Assembly (NCBI RefSeq): GCF_000622895.1
Contig: NZ_AVCC01000002.1
Location: forward strand, 1-64,000
DNA: 64,000 bases
Reading direction: 5' to 3'
Origin: Herminiimonas sp. CN
Lineage (GTDB): Bacteria; Pseudomonadota; Gammaproteobacteria; Burkholderiales; Burkholderiaceae_D
The notes beneath the pieces are model-generated. The model was not told the origin of the DNA and did no database searches. It saw only the letters and a program-made list of their open reading frames with translations. The number at the start of each line of letters is the position of its first letter. Position 1 is the stretch's first letter. Of the stretch, positions 9,377-19,345 are shown piece after piece. The translations under genes and the position numbers were made by a program.

Positions 9377-10261
9377 ATGGCAACCCTTATCGCTGCTCAC
9401 AACCGCCTTGCGCAATATCTGGCGCTGACCAAGCCGCGGGTGACGCAGCTGGCGGTGTTTTGCTCGGTGATCGGGATGTTTCTCGCCACCCCGGATTTGC
9501 CGGACTGGAAAGTCGTGATCGCTGCGACAGCCGGCATCTGGCTGCTGGCAGGCGCGGCGTTCGCGGTCAACTGCCTGGTCGAGCGCGAAATCGATTCGCG
9601 CATGGCGCGCACCGCGCGCCGACCGATGGCCAACGGCAGCATCACGGCGCCGCAAACGCTGGTGTTCGCCGGCGTTCTGGGCGGCATCGGCATGCTGGTG
9701 CTATATAGCCTGGTCAACCCGCTGACGATGTGGCTGACTTTCGCCACCTTCGTCGGTTATGCGGTGATCTACACCATCATCCTGAAGCCGGCCACGCCGC
9801 AAAACATCGTGATCGGCGGCTTGTCCGGCGCGATGCCGCCGGCGCTCGGCTGGGCCGCGATCGCCAACGACGTGCCGATGCAGGCATGGTTGCTGGTGTT
9901 GATTATTTTCGTCTGGACGCCGCCGCATTTCTGGGCGCTGGCGATGTACCGGCGCGACGATTACGCAAAGTCGGGCCTGCCGATGCTGCCGATCACGCAC
10001 GGTCTGGAATTCACCGGCTTTCACGTCTGGCTGTATACGATCGTGCTGGTCGCCACCTCCACCATGCCGTATGCAGTGCGCATGAGCGGCCTGATTTATC
10101 TGTTCTGCGCACTGATATTAGGCGCGATCTTTCTGCGGTACGCGTGGCGCATGCACCGTCATTACAATGACCTGCTGGCGCGCAAGACTTTTGCCTATTC
10201 GATTATTTACCTGTCGCTGCTCTTTGCCGCCTTGTTGCTCGATCACTATTTTTTATTCTGA
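9377..10261 (+). CDS. ctaB: Protoheme IX farnesyltransferase (heme O synthase)
   Basis: The 294-residue UbiA-family prenyltransferase converts protoheme to heme O. It has multiple membrane helices and the expected motifs: [31 protein letters not shown] (the DxxxD prenyl-diphosphate site), and [21 protein letters not shown]. It directly precedes sco, whose ATG lies 4 bp after this stop, and follows ctaA, so the heme A pathway is encoded as a unit. Confidence 0.95.
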   Translation: MATLIAAHNRLAQYLALTKPRVTQLAVFCSVIGMFLATPDLPDWKVVIAATAGIWLLAGAAFAVNCLVEREIDSRMARTARRPMANGSITAPQTLVFAGVLGGIGMLVLYSLVNPLTMWLTFATFVGYAVIYTIILKPATPQNIVIGGLSGAMPPALGWAAIANDVPMQAWLLVLIIFVWTPPHFWALAMYRRDDYAKSGLPMLPITHGLEFTGFHVWLYTIVLVATSTMPYAVRMSGLIYLFCALILGAIFLRYAWRMHRHYNDLLARKTFAYSIIYLSLLFAALLLDHYFLF

Positions 10262-10265
10262 ATCC

Positions 10266-10898
10266 ATGCGTTTATCCTTTACCTTATGTACCCTGATTAC
10301 TCTTTTTGCCGCCACCCTTGGATTGACCGCCTGCGGCGACAAGCCGCTGCCGGAACGCTTGCAGCGCATGGTTGCTTCGGGCAAGCCTGCGTTTCAGAAC
10401 ACCGACGTCACCGGCATTGATTACGCCAAAGATTTTGCATTGACCGACCATCACGGCAAGGCTCGCACGCTGGCCGATTTCAAGGGCAAGGCAGTGGTGA
10501 TGTTCTTTGGCTATACCCAGTGTCCGGACGTATGCCCGACCACCATGGCGGAAATGGCCAGCGTGATGCAGGAGCTGGGTCCGTTGTCGGACCGGGTGCA
10601 GGTGCTGTTCGTGACGATTGATCCGGAGCGCGACACGCAGGCGTTGCTGTCGCAATATGTGCCGGCGTTCGATCCGCGCTTCCTGGGTCTGGTCGGCGAC
10701 CGGGCGGCCACCGAAAAAGTGGCCAGGGAGTTCCGCATTTTTTATCAGAAGGTGCCGGGCAAGGAGCCGGGCAGCTACACGATGGATCACACCGCCGGCA
10801 GTTACGTGTTCGATCCGCAGGGCCGGATTCGCCTGTTCATCCGGCACGGGCAGGGAGCGGCGCCGATTGCCAGCGACTTGAAGCTGCTGCTCAAATAA
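10266..10898 (+). CDS. SCO1/SenC family copper chaperone lipoprotein
   Basis: From ATG 10266 the 210-residue product begins with a lipoprotein signal (LGLTAC lipobox), predicting an anchored periplasmic protein. The thioredoxin fold carries GYTQCPDVCPTTM, the CxxxC copper site, and the later conserved His in YTMDHTAGSY. Sco proteins metallate the CuA centre of subunit II. A longer frame opens at 10167 inside ctaB, but only the 10266 start gives a proper lipoprotein signal. It ends the cox cluster at a strong terminator. Confidence 0.93.
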   Translation: MRLSFTLCTLITLFAATLGLTACGDKPLPERLQRMVASGKPAFQNTDVTGIDYAKDFALTDHHGKARTLADFKGKAVVMFFGYTQCPDVCPTTMAEMASVMQELGPLSDRVQVLFVTIDPERDTQALLSQYVPAFDPRFLGLVGDRAATEKVAREFRIFYQKVPGKEPGSYTMDHTAGSYVFDPQGRIRLFIRHGQGAAPIASDLKLLLK

Positions 10899-10927
10899 GA
10901 AAAAGCGCTCGGAGGAGCGCTTTTTTC
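10899..10927. terminator. Bidirectional rho-independent terminator between sco and rpoH
   Basis: AAAAAGCGCTC, a short loop, then GAGCGCTTTTTT forms a strong stem with A and T tracts on both sides. It can stop transcription of the cox cluster from the left and of rpoH from the right. Confidence 0.85.
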
Positions 10928-10949
10928 ATGGGTGAAGCAGTGCCGGTGA

Positions 10950-11858
10950 TCAGACGTAGGCGGCCAGCGCGCCTTTCATCTTCTTCAGCGCAACCGCTTC
11001 AATCTGACGGATGCGCTCGGCCGAGACACCGAATTCGTCGGCCAGCGCGTGCAGCGTAGCGCCCGAGCCGTCGTCGTTGGCCAGCCAGCGCGCTTCGACG
11101 ATCCGGCGCGAACGGGGATCGAGTTTGCCCAGTGCGGTTTCCAAGCCCTCGGAGTGCAGGCGGTCGGTTTGCTGCGCTTCCAGCACCCTGGTCGGCTCGC
11201 TGGTGTCGGACGACAGGTAGGCGATCGGCGCGAACTTGTCGTCTTCATCGTCGGTCGGCGCTTCCAGCGCGATGTCGCGTCCGGTCAGGCGGGTTTCCAT
11301 CTCGATGACTTCTTCGGGCTTGACGTTCAGGGTCTTGGCCAGCGTATCGACCTGGGTCGGCGTCATCGCGTCCAGGCCTTCCTTGTGGCTGCGCAGGTTG
11401 AAAAACAGCTTGCGCTGGGCCTTGGTGGTGGCCACCTTGACCAGCCGCCAGTTTTTCAGGATGTATTCGTGCATCTCGGCCTTGATCCAGTGCATCGCGT
11501 ACGACACCAGGCGCACGCCCTGGTCGGGGTCGAAACGCTTGACCGCTTTCATCAGGCCGATGTTGCCTTCCTGGATCAGGTCGGCGTGCGGCAGGCCGTA
11601 ACCCAGATAGCCGCGTGCAATCGATACCACCAGACGCAAATGCGACAGCACCAAGCCTTGTGCTGCAGCCAGATCGTTTTGCTCGCGCAGGCGGCGCGCC
11701 AGCGATACTTCTTCTTCATGGCTCAACAGCGGCAGACGATTCACGGCCGAAATGTAAGCGTCGATATTGCCCAAACTACCCGTAAATCCCAGCGCAAGCG
11801 CATTATTGCCATTGGTAGCCAATGCCGGTGCGACAGATTGAGCGGATGGTAATTGCAT
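10950..11858 (-). CDS. rpoH: RNA polymerase heat-shock sigma factor RpoH (sigma-32)
   Basis: The 302-residue protein has sigma-70 region 2 (DLIQEGNIGLMKAVKRFDPDQG, YAMHWIKAEMHEYIL), the RpoH-specific box QRKLFFNLR, and region 4 (LHALADEFGVSAERIRQIE). It directs RNA polymerase to heat-shock promoters. It starts behind AAGGAGAAAAA. It lies downstream of ftsYEX on the same strand, as in many proteobacteria, but has 280 bp of its own upstream DNA with a CIRCE element, so it is probably expressed from its own promoter under HrcA control. Confidence 0.96.
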   Translation of the reverse strand: MQLPSAQSVAPALATNGNNALALGFTGSLGNIDAYISAVNRLPLLSHEEEVSLARRLREQNDLAAAQGLVLSHLRLVVSIARGYLGYGLPHADLIQEGNIGLMKAVKRFDPDQGVRLVSYAMHWIKAEMHEYILKNWRLVKVATTKAQRKLFFNLRSHKEGLDAMTPTQVDTLAKTLNVKPEEVIEMETRLTGRDIALEAPTDDEDDKFAPIAYLSSDTSEPTRVLEAQQTDRLHSEGLETALGKLDPRSRRIVEARWLANDDGSGATLHALADEFGVSAERIRQIEAVALKKMKGALAAYV

Positions 11859-11924
11859 TTTTTCTCCTTGCTTTACTGATCTAGAGCTTGCCTGACGGTA
11901 TTTTTGACCATCCCCGTCGGTATA

Positions 11925-11951
11925 TTAGCACTCTCCGTGAGCGAGTGCTAA
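11925..11951. promoter_or_regulatory. CIRCE operator (HrcA binding site) upstream of rpoH
   Basis: TTAGCACTC, a 9-bp spacer, then GAGTGCTAA is a perfect match to the CIRCE consensus. It sits 66 bp before the rpoH start codon. On the rpoH strand the right half-site runs into TAATAT, a plausible -10 hexamer, so HrcA binding would cover the promoter. The rest of the gap to ftsX (11952-12140) is AT-rich, with no gene I can identify. Confidence 0.9.
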
Positions 11952-12140
11952 AGGCGGATAACAGTATCATTAGAGAGTGTCGTCGCTAATTAGTTCGTCG
12001 AATTGCGATTAATCAAGATTTCATGTCCGGGCTGCCCCGCTAAAAAAACATTTGTATGGGGTAGTATTACATTTCAATGCAATTTTATCAATTTTGATTG
12101 GGTGTTTTAAAAATACACTATGCGGTATATTTTTTATGAG

Positions 12141-13055
12141 TCAGGGCAAACGGGCCAGATGCCGGCGCACCGACAGCGCGGCGCCGAGCAGGCCCAGTGC
12201 GGCGCTGACGGCCAGCAGTGTCAGCATGATGGATGGGGCCAGCGCAGCAAGGCGGAACTCCGACGCGTAGAGCCGGGCAAATTCTGCAATCGCATCGTTG
12301 AGCGGTTGCAGGGCCAGTGTCACCGCGGCCAGCGCCACCGCGCCCGCGCACAAGCCGAGCAATGCGCCGGTATAGTAGAACGGCCGATGGATGAAGGCGT
12401 CGGTGGCGCCGATCAGGCGCGATACCGCGATTTCTTCGCGCTGCGTGAGCACTTGCAGGCGCACCGTGTTGAACACCACCGCCATCACCACCACGCCCAG
12501 CGTCGTCGCCAGCAGCAGCAGGGCCAGCCGCATTACTTGCAGCATCGCGGTCAGCCGCTTGACCCAAGCCGAATCTACCTGCACCGCCTCGACCCTCGGC
12601 AGCAGTTGCAGGCGCTCGGCCAGCGCATCGACTGCGACTGCATCGATGTTCGACAGCCGGATAATGTAGGCATCCGGCAATGGGTTCTGGCCCAGCGTGG
12701 CGAGCGCATCGGCCAGGCCGGTTTTTGCCTTCAGCGTTTCCAGCGCCTGCTCGCGCGGGATGAATTCGATCCGGGATTTCTTGCTGGCAAGTGGCAGCAC
12801 GCTGCGAATGTCGTACGCCAGTGCGCGCGCCTGTTCGTTGGGAGTGTCTGCCTTCAGGAACAGGCTGATTTCGGGTTCCACCGCCAGTTGCTGGGTGATC
12901 GGGCGGATGTTTTCCAGCAGAGTCAGTCCGGCGATCGGCAAGGCCAGCGCAATCGCCACCACCAGCACGTTGAAGCTGAAGCTGCCGGGCGTCTTGATGA
13001 GTTTGCGCAGCGCGTCAGTCAAGGCGAAGCGATGCTCCCTGAGCCAGATTTTCAT
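12141..13055 (-). CDS. ftsX: Cell division ABC transporter permease FtsX
   Basis: The 304-residue protein has an N-terminal cytoplasmic segment (MKIWLREHRFALTDALRKL), a first transmembrane helix, a periplasmic loop, and three more helices in the C-terminal FtsX domain (LLLLATTLGVVVMAVVFNTVRL onward). With FtsE it forms an ABC-type complex that activates septal peptidoglycan amidases. Its start overlaps the ftsE stop by 4 bp, implying coupled translation in the ftsY-ftsE-ftsX order. Confidence 0.93.
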   Translation of the reverse strand: MKIWLREHRFALTDALRKLIKTPGSFSFNVLVVAIALALPIAGLTLLENIRPITQQLAVEPEISLFLKADTPNEQARALAYDIRSVLPLASKKSRIEFIPREQALETLKAKTGLADALATLGQNPLPDAYIIRLSNIDAVAVDALAERLQLLPRVEAVQVDSAWVKRLTAMLQVMRLALLLLATTLGVVVMAVVFNTVRLQVLTQREEIAVSRLIGATDAFIHRPFYYTGALLGLCAGAVALAAVTLALQPLNDAIAEFARLYASEFRLAALAPSIMLTLLAVSAALGLLGAALSVRRHLARLP

Positions 13056-13723
13056 GCGGCCTCCTTGCGCCAGGTTTCGATCAGCCGGCCCTGGCGCAGG
13101 TAAATCACGCGCGTGGCGCTATCGAGAAATTGTTCATCGTGGGTCGAAATCAGGCAGGTCACCCCGGCGCCGTGAAACGCCTGCAGCGCTTCCAGTACCT
13201 GATTGGCGCTGTCGCGATCGAGATTGGCGGTCGGCTCGTCGGCTAGAATCAGCTGCGGCCGGTTGACGATCGCACGCGCAATTGCCGCCCGCTGCTGTTC
13301 GCCGCCGGACAGCGCTTGCGGCTCCGCCTTGGCGCGCTCCAGCAGCCCGACCTTGTCCAGCGCCGCCAGCGCGCGGCGCTCCGCTTCTGCGCTTGAGGCA
13401 CCGGTGACGATCAGCGGCAGCATCACGTTGGCCAGCACGTGGCGGTCTTGCAACAGCCGCTGCTGCTGAAAAATCAGGCCCAGATTGCGGCGCAGATACG
13501 GCAGCGCGGCGCGCCTGAGTTGACCGATATCCTGGCCGTTCAGGCTGACCTTGCCGCTGCTCGGGCGTTCGATCGCGGCGATCAGCTTGAGGAGGGTCGA
13601 TTTGCCGGCGCCGGACGGGCCGGCCAGAAACACCAGTTCGCCCTTTGCGACAGTCAGGTTGATGTCAGCCAGCGCCGCGACATCGTGCGCATAGCGTTTC
13701 GAAACATGCTGGAACTCGATCAT
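13052..13723 (-). CDS. ftsE: Cell division ATP-binding protein FtsE
   Basis: The 223-residue ABC ATPase has Walker A GPSGAGKSTLLKL, signature LSGGEQQRAAIARAI, Walker B LILADEPTANLD, and the His switch STHDEQFLD. It opens with the family's characteristic MIEFQHVSKRYAHDVAALADI. It powers FtsX. The gene lies 29 bp after ftsY and overlaps ftsX by 4 bp. Confidence 0.95.
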   Translation of the reverse strand: MIEFQHVSKRYAHDVAALADINLTVAKGELVFLAGPSGAGKSTLLKLIAAIERPSSGKVSLNGQDIGQLRRAALPYLRRNLGLIFQQQRLLQDRHVLANVMLPLIVTGASSAEAERRALAALDKVGLLERAKAEPQALSGGEQQRAAIARAIVNRPQLILADEPTANLDRDSANQVLEALQAFHGAGVTCLISTHDEQFLDSATRVIYLRQGRLIETWRKEAA

Positions 13724-13752
13724 GGATTGGGGTTTGATGATTAGGGCAATGT

Positions 13753-14811
13753 TCAGTCGAAGATCGCATCGACGAATTCGCGCGCATCGAACGGCTGCAG
13801 GTCTTCGATCTTTTCGCCGACGCCGATGAAATAGATCGGAACCGGGCGGTTTCTGGCCACCGCGGCGATGATGCCGCCCTTGGCGGTGCCGTCCAGCTTG
13901 GTCACCACCAGGCCGGTCAGGCCCAGCGCATCGTCGAAAGCCTTGACCTGGGTCAGCGCGTTCTGGCCGGTGTTGCCGTCGATTACCAGCAATACCTCGT
14001 GCGGCGCGCCCTCGAAGCCCTTGCCGATCACGCGCTTGATTTTTTTCAGTTCTTCCATCAGGTGCAGCTGGGTCGGCAGCCGCCCGGCGGTATCGACCAT
14101 CACTACGTTGATGCCGCGGGCGCGCGCCGATTGCACCGCATCGAATGCGACAGCGGCCGGGTCGCCGGATTCCTGCGAAATCACGGTGACATTGTTGCGC
14201 TCGCCCCAGACCGTCAGTTGCTCACGCGCGGCGGCGCGGAAGGTGTCGCCGGCGGCCAGCAACACCGACTGGCCGTGCGCCTGCAAATGCTTGGCCAGCT
14301 TGCCGATGGTGGTGGTCTTGCCGGCGCCGTTGACGCCGGCAATCATCATTACCAGCGGCTGGTGGCGGCCGAGTTCGAACGGTTTTTGCAGCGGCGTCAG
14401 CATCTCGATCAGGAGTGCGCGCAAGGCGCTCTTGACCTGCGCGGCCTCGGTCAGCTTTTCGGATTTGACCTTTTTTTTCAGCGCTTCCAGCAGGAACACG
14501 GTCGCTTCCATGCCGGCGTCGGCCATCAGCAGTGCCGCTTCCAGTTCTTCGTACAGGTCGTCGTCGATCTTGGCGCCGACGAACAGCGTGGTCAGATTGC
14601 TGGAGGTTTTCGACAGGCCGGCTTTCAGGCGCGCCAGCCAGTTGCGCTTGGTGGTTTCCGGCGGCGCTGCCGACGGTGCTTCCGGCTCGGCTACCGGTTC
14701 AGGCGCCAGTGCCGGCTGCGGCGGCGTCAGCACCGGCGCCGGCATTTCGGCTGCCGGCGGCAGCTGGGCGGCGGGTTCTGGCTTGGGTTTTTTCTTGAAG
14801 AAACTAAACAT
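13753..14811 (-). CDS. ftsY: Signal recognition particle receptor FtsY
   Basis: The start is placed at ATG 14811 ([12 protein letters not shown]), giving 352 residues; an upstream in-frame ATG at 14844 would add 11 unlikely residues. An acidic, Pro/Ala-rich A domain of about 60 residues precedes the NG GTPase domain with [15 protein letters not shown] (G1), DTAGRLPTQ (G3) and [10 protein letters not shown] (G4). FtsY docks SRP-ribosome complexes at the membrane. It is divergent from the M16 peptidase pair and leads the ftsYEX group. Confidence 0.95.
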   Translation of the reverse strand: MFSFFKKKPKPEPAAQLPPAAEMPAPVLTPPQPALAPEPVAEPEAPSAAPPETTKRNWLARLKAGLSKTSSNLTTLFVGAKIDDDLYEELEAALLMADAGMEATVFLLEALKKKVKSEKLTEAAQVKSALRALLIEMLTPLQKPFELGRHQPLVMMIAGVNGAGKTTTIGKLAKHLQAHGQSVLLAAGDTFRAAAREQLTVWGERNNVTVISQESGDPAAVAFDAVQSARARGINVVMVDTAGRLPTQLHLMEELKKIKRVIGKGFEGAPHEVLLVIDGNTGQNALTQVKAFDDALGLTGLVVTKLDGTAKGGIIAAVARNRPVPIYFIGVGEKIEDLQPFDAREFVDAIFD

Positions 14812-14882
14812 GGGGAATGAGGTCTGTAGCGATGGCGCATGCAAGGGGATACAATCACCCGCATTCTAACAGAGCAGACACT

Positions 14883-16244
14883 ATGAAATTTCGACTTCTC
14901 GTTGCAACCGGACTGCTGGCGCTGGCGCCGGTTTTTGCACTGGCGCAGCCGGCGCAGGAATTCATGCTGAAAAACGGCATGAAAATCATCGTCAAGGAAG
15001 ACCACCGGGCCCCGACTGCGGCCCAGATGGTGTGGTACAAGATCGGCGCGATGGATGAGTTCAACGGCACCACCGGCGTTGCCCATGCGCTCGAGCACAT
15101 GATGTTCAAGGGCACCAAGAAGCTCAAGCCGGGTGAATTCAGCGCCCGGGTGGCGGCGCTGGGCGGGCGCGAAAACGCTTTCACCAGCAAGGATTACACC
15201 GCGTATTTCCAGCAGATCGGGCAATCGAAGCTGGAGGCGGTGATGGCGCTGGAGGCCGACCGCATGGCCAATCTGGTGTTCGACAAGAAGGAGTTCGCGC
15301 AGGAAATCCGGGTCGTGATGGAGGAGCGCCGCTTGCGCACCGACGATCAGCCGATGGCGCTGGTGAGCGAAGCGCTGGATGCCGCGGCTTTTGTCGCGCA
15401 CCCTTACCATCATCCGATTGTCGGCTGGATGGACGATTTGCAGCAGATGACGGTGCAGGATGCCAAGACCTGGCACGACCGCTGGTATGCGCCGAACAAT
15501 GCGACGCTGGTGGTCGCGGGCGACGTCGATGCGGCCAGGGTACTCAAGCTGGCGGAGAAGTATTTCGGCAAGATTCCGGCCAAGGCGTTGCCGGTGCGCA
15601 AGCCGCAACAGGAACCGCAGCAGCGCGGCATCAAGCGCGTCACCGTCAAGGCGCCGGCCGAAAACCCTTTCGTGGTACTGGCCTTCAAGGTGCCGGCCTT
15701 GCATGACGTCGAGAAAGACGACGATGTGCATGCGCTCGATGTGCTGTCGGCGGTGCTCGACGGCTATGACAATGCGCGCCTGAACGCGCAACTGGTGCGG
15801 GCCGACAAGGTTGCCAACGCGGTCGGTGCCAGTTATTCCGGCATGGCACGCGGCCCGGTATTGTTTACGCTGGAAGGCACGCCGGCTGCCGGCACCAGCA
15901 CGGCGCAACTGGAAACCCGCTTGCGCGCCGAAGTCGAGCGCATCGCCCGCGACGGCGTGCCGGAGGCGGAGCTCAAGCGGGTCAAGGCGCAGCTGGTGGC
16001 GGGCCAGATCTACAAGCGCGATTCGGTGTTCGGCCAGGCGATGGAAATCGGCACGATGGAAATGAGTGGCGTGTCGTACAAGCAGATCGACCGCATCATC
16101 GACAAGCTGCGTGCGGTTACTTCGCAGCAGGTGCAGGCGGTCGCGCAGCGCTACTTCGGCGACGATGCGCTGACGGTGGCGACGCTGGAGCCGCTGCCGC
16201 TGTCGGACAAGCCGGCGGCAGCGGCCAAGGGCTTGCGGCATTAA
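14883..16244 (+). CDS. M16 family zinc peptidase, catalytic partner
   Basis: The start is ATG 14883 with a signal peptide (MKFRLLVATGLLALAPVFALA), giving a periplasmic protein of 453 residues. The inverted zinc motif HxxEH is present in GVAHALEHMMFKG, with the downstream Glu in the ENAFTSKDYTAYFQ region. Two homologous LuxS/MPP-like halves are recognisable. It is followed 41 bp later by a second M16 protein lacking this motif, so the pair probably acts as a heterodimer. The substrate is unknown. Confidence 0.9.
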   Translation: MKFRLLVATGLLALAPVFALAQPAQEFMLKNGMKIIVKEDHRAPTAAQMVWYKIGAMDEFNGTTGVAHALEHMMFKGTKKLKPGEFSARVAALGGRENAFTSKDYTAYFQQIGQSKLEAVMALEADRMANLVFDKKEFAQEIRVVMEERRLRTDDQPMALVSEALDAAAFVAHPYHHPIVGWMDDLQQMTVQDAKTWHDRWYAPNNATLVVAGDVDAARVLKLAEKYFGKIPAKALPVRKPQQEPQQRGIKRVTVKAPAENPFVVLAFKVPALHDVEKDDDVHALDVLSAVLDGYDNARLNAQLVRADKVANAVGASYSGMARGPVLFTLEGTPAAGTSTAQLETRLRAEVERIARDGVPEAELKRVKAQLVAGQIYKRDSVFGQAMEIGTMEMSGVSYKQIDRIIDKLRAVTSQQVQAVAQRYFGDDALTVATLEPLPLSDKPAAAAKGLRH

Positions 16245-16285
16245 GCGGCGATATACCATCCATCTGCAAAAAAACTGAGAGAAAT

Positions 16286-17611
16286 ATGAAACGTATTTTA
16301 TCCACGCTGGTGGTCGTCATCGGCTGCGCAATCGGCGCCGTTCCGGCCCACGCGGCGCTGCAAATCCAGAACTGGACGCTGGCAAACGGCGCGCGCGTGC
16401 TGTTTGTCGAAAACCACACCATCCCGATGCTCGATGTCAGCGTCGAGTTCGATGCCGGCGCCCGGCGCGACCCGCCCGGCCTGGCCGGCCTGGCCGCCTT
16501 CACCAGCGGCATGCTGGCGCGCGGCGTGCTGGCGGTGGGAGCCGAACCGGCATTGTCGGAGGCGCAGGTGTCCGATGCCTTCGCCGACACCGCCGCCCAG
16601 CGCGGCGGCGCGGCCGGCAGCGATCGCGCCGGCGTCAGCCTGCGCACCCTGTCCAGCCCGGCCGAGCGCGATGCCGCGCTGGCGTTGCTGGCGCGCGTGC
16701 TGGCGCAGCCGAGCTTTCCGGACGACATCATCGCGCGCGACAAGGCGCGCACCATTGCCAACCTGAAGGAAGCGCTGACCAAGCCGGAAGCGATCGCCGA
16801 CAAGGCATTCTGGAAGGCGCTGTACGGCAATCATCCGTACGGCCAGCAAGCCAGTGTCGAATCGGTCGCGGCCATCAGCCGCGCCGATCTGCTGGAATTC
16901 CATCGCAGCCATTACGTTGCCGACCGCGCAGTGATCGCCCTGATCGGCGACATTTCCCGGCCCGAGGCGGATGCGATTGCGCGGCAATTGACGCAGCGCC
17001 TCCCGTCGGGCAGCGCGGCGCTGCCGGTGTTGCCGCCGGTGCCGCCCGCGCACGCGGAAGAGTTGCGCATCCCGCACCCGGCTTCGCAGGCGCACATCCT
17101 GATCGGCGCGCCGGCGCTGCCGCGCAGCGATCCGGACTACTTCGCGCTAACCGTCGGCAATTACATTCTGGGCGGCGGCGGCTTCGTCTCGCGCCTGACG
17201 CACGAAGTGCGCGAGAAGCGCGGTTTGTCGTACAGCATTTACAGCTACTTCAGCCCGATGGCGCAGCCGGGACCGTTCCAGATCGGCTTGCAAACCAGCA
17301 AGACGCAGGCCGACGACGCGCTGAAGGTGGTGCGCAGCACGCTGGAAGCCTTTCTCAAGGACGGCCCGAGCGCAGCCGAACTGAAGGCGGCCAAGGATAA
17401 TCTGGTCGGCGGCTTTGCGCTGCGGATCGACAACAACCGCAAGATTCTCGACAATCTGGCCGCCATCGGCTATTACCAGCTGCCGCTGGACTACCTCGAT
17501 ACCTGGACTGCCAAGGTCGAGCGGGTCACGCTCGCCGACATCCGCGCCGCATTTGCGCGCAAGGTGGCGCAGGACAAGCTGGTCACGGTGGTGGTCGGCG
17601 TGGATCAGTGA
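16286..17611 (+). CDS. M16 family peptidase-like protein, non-catalytic partner
   Basis: The 441-residue protein has a signal peptide (MKRILSTLVVVIGCAIGAVPAHA) and the M16 fold (ANGARVLFVENHTIPMLDVSVEF). Where the zinc motif should be it reads GLAGLAAFTSGMLARG, with no His or Glu ligands. The C-terminal half keeps the substrate-binding GGGGFVSRLTHEVREKRGLSYS with the R/Y pair of the family. This matches the inactive subunit of bacterial M16 heterodimers. It is presumably co-transcribed with the active upstream copy. Confidence 0.88.
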   Translation: MKRILSTLVVVIGCAIGAVPAHAALQIQNWTLANGARVLFVENHTIPMLDVSVEFDAGARRDPPGLAGLAAFTSGMLARGVLAVGAEPALSEAQVSDAFADTAAQRGGAAGSDRAGVSLRTLSSPAERDAALALLARVLAQPSFPDDIIARDKARTIANLKEALTKPEAIADKAFWKALYGNHPYGQQASVESVAAISRADLLEFHRSHYVADRAVIALIGDISRPEADAIARQLTQRLPSGSAALPVLPPVPPAHAEELRIPHPASQAHILIGAPALPRSDPDYFALTVGNYILGGGGFVSRLTHEVREKRGLSYSIYSYFSPMAQPGPFQIGLQTSKTQADDALKVVRSTLEAFLKDGPSAAELKAAKDNLVGGFALRIDNNRKILDNLAAIGYYQLPLDYLDTWTAKVERVTLADIRAAFARKVAQDKLVTVVVGVDQ

Positions 17612-17720
17612 GGTGGTGTTTGTTTCAGTCAATATACTCAATGCCGTATTTATTCTTCCCGCAATAAATTATTGCGGAAAGAGCGCTATTTATTCGCATA
17701 CTCCTAAATATATCTAATAC

Positions 17721-18380
17721 ATGTCGCCACAGAAAAAATATTCCGGCAAGACCAAGCTGACTGCGCCCGGCCGGCCCCGCAGCGGCCCGGCGCAGCAGGT
17801 GCGCATCATCGGCGGCCAGTGGAAGCGTACGCCGCTGCCGGTGCCGGATGCGGCGGGCCTGCGTCCGACGCCGGACCGGGTGCGCGAAACGGTGTTCAAC
17901 TGGCTGCATTTCCTGCTCGACGGCGGATGGAGCCAGCTGGCCTGTCTGGATTTGTTCGCCGGCACCGGCGCGCTCGGTTTCGAAGCTGCCAGCCGCGGCG
18001 CGGCCAGCGTCCTGATGGTGGAGGAGCATACCCCGGCCGTGCTTCAGCTCCAAGCCACCAAGGACAAGCTGCATGCCGCGCAAGTGAGCATCCTGCGCGG
18101 CGATGCGTTTTCCGTGGCGCACAAGCTGCCCGGCAGCGCGCCGGACAGCGCCCGGCAGCGCTTCGACCTGATCTTCCTCGATCCGCCCTATCAGCAGGGA
18201 TGGCTGGCGCGCATCTTGCCGCTTTGTGCCAGCTTGTTGTCTGAAAACGGTATTATTTACGTTGAATCCGAAAGCGCGCTGGCGCACGACGACCCGCCCG
18301 AATGGCTGGAACCGTGGCAAGTGTTGCGCTATGGAAATGCTGGAGTGGTGTTCTATCATTTGTTGCAACGCAAGAGCTAA
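17721..18380 (+). CDS. rsmD: 16S rRNA (guanine966-N2)-methyltransferase RsmD
   Basis: The 219-residue protein starts with a basic tail, then RIIGGQWKRTPLPVPDAAGLRPTPDRVRET typical of RsmD. The SAM motif is DLFAGTGALGFEAASRGA and the catalytic motif is FLDPPYQQG. It methylates G966 of 16S rRNA in the small subunit. It precedes coaD by 62 bp, a very common pairing in proteobacteria. Confidence 0.93.
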   Translation: MSPQKKYSGKTKLTAPGRPRSGPAQQVRIIGGQWKRTPLPVPDAAGLRPTPDRVRETVFNWLHFLLDGGWSQLACLDLFAGTGALGFEAASRGAASVLMVEEHTPAVLQLQATKDKLHAAQVSILRGDAFSVAHKLPGSAPDSARQRFDLIFLDPPYQQGWLARILPLCASLLSENGIIYVESESALAHDDPPEWLEPWQVLRYGNAGVVFYHLLQRKS

Positions 18381-18424
18381 TCCGGCCTGTTTTATCAGGC
18401 ATAATGCGCGTTCAATTTGAATAA

Positions 18425-18939
<515 letters not shown>

Positions 18940-18994
18940 ATCCGGGTCTGAATCCGTGTCGCGGCGGCGAGGGCCGGTTTACGGCAGCAAATAG

Positions 18995-19264
<270 letters not shown>

Positions 19265-19297
19265 GTCGTCACCGCAATTTGTAAATATAAGCGTAAA

Positions 19298-19323
19298 AAC
19301 AGGACAGTTCGACTGTCCTGTTT
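19298..19323. terminator. Bidirectional terminator between ferredoxin and MOSC genes
   Basis: AAACAGGACAGT, TCG loop, ACTGTCCTGTTT is a perfect 12-bp stem with A/T flanks. It separates convergent genes and should stop both. Confidence 0.85.
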
Positions 19324-19345
19324 GCATTTACAGGCCGCGGAATTA

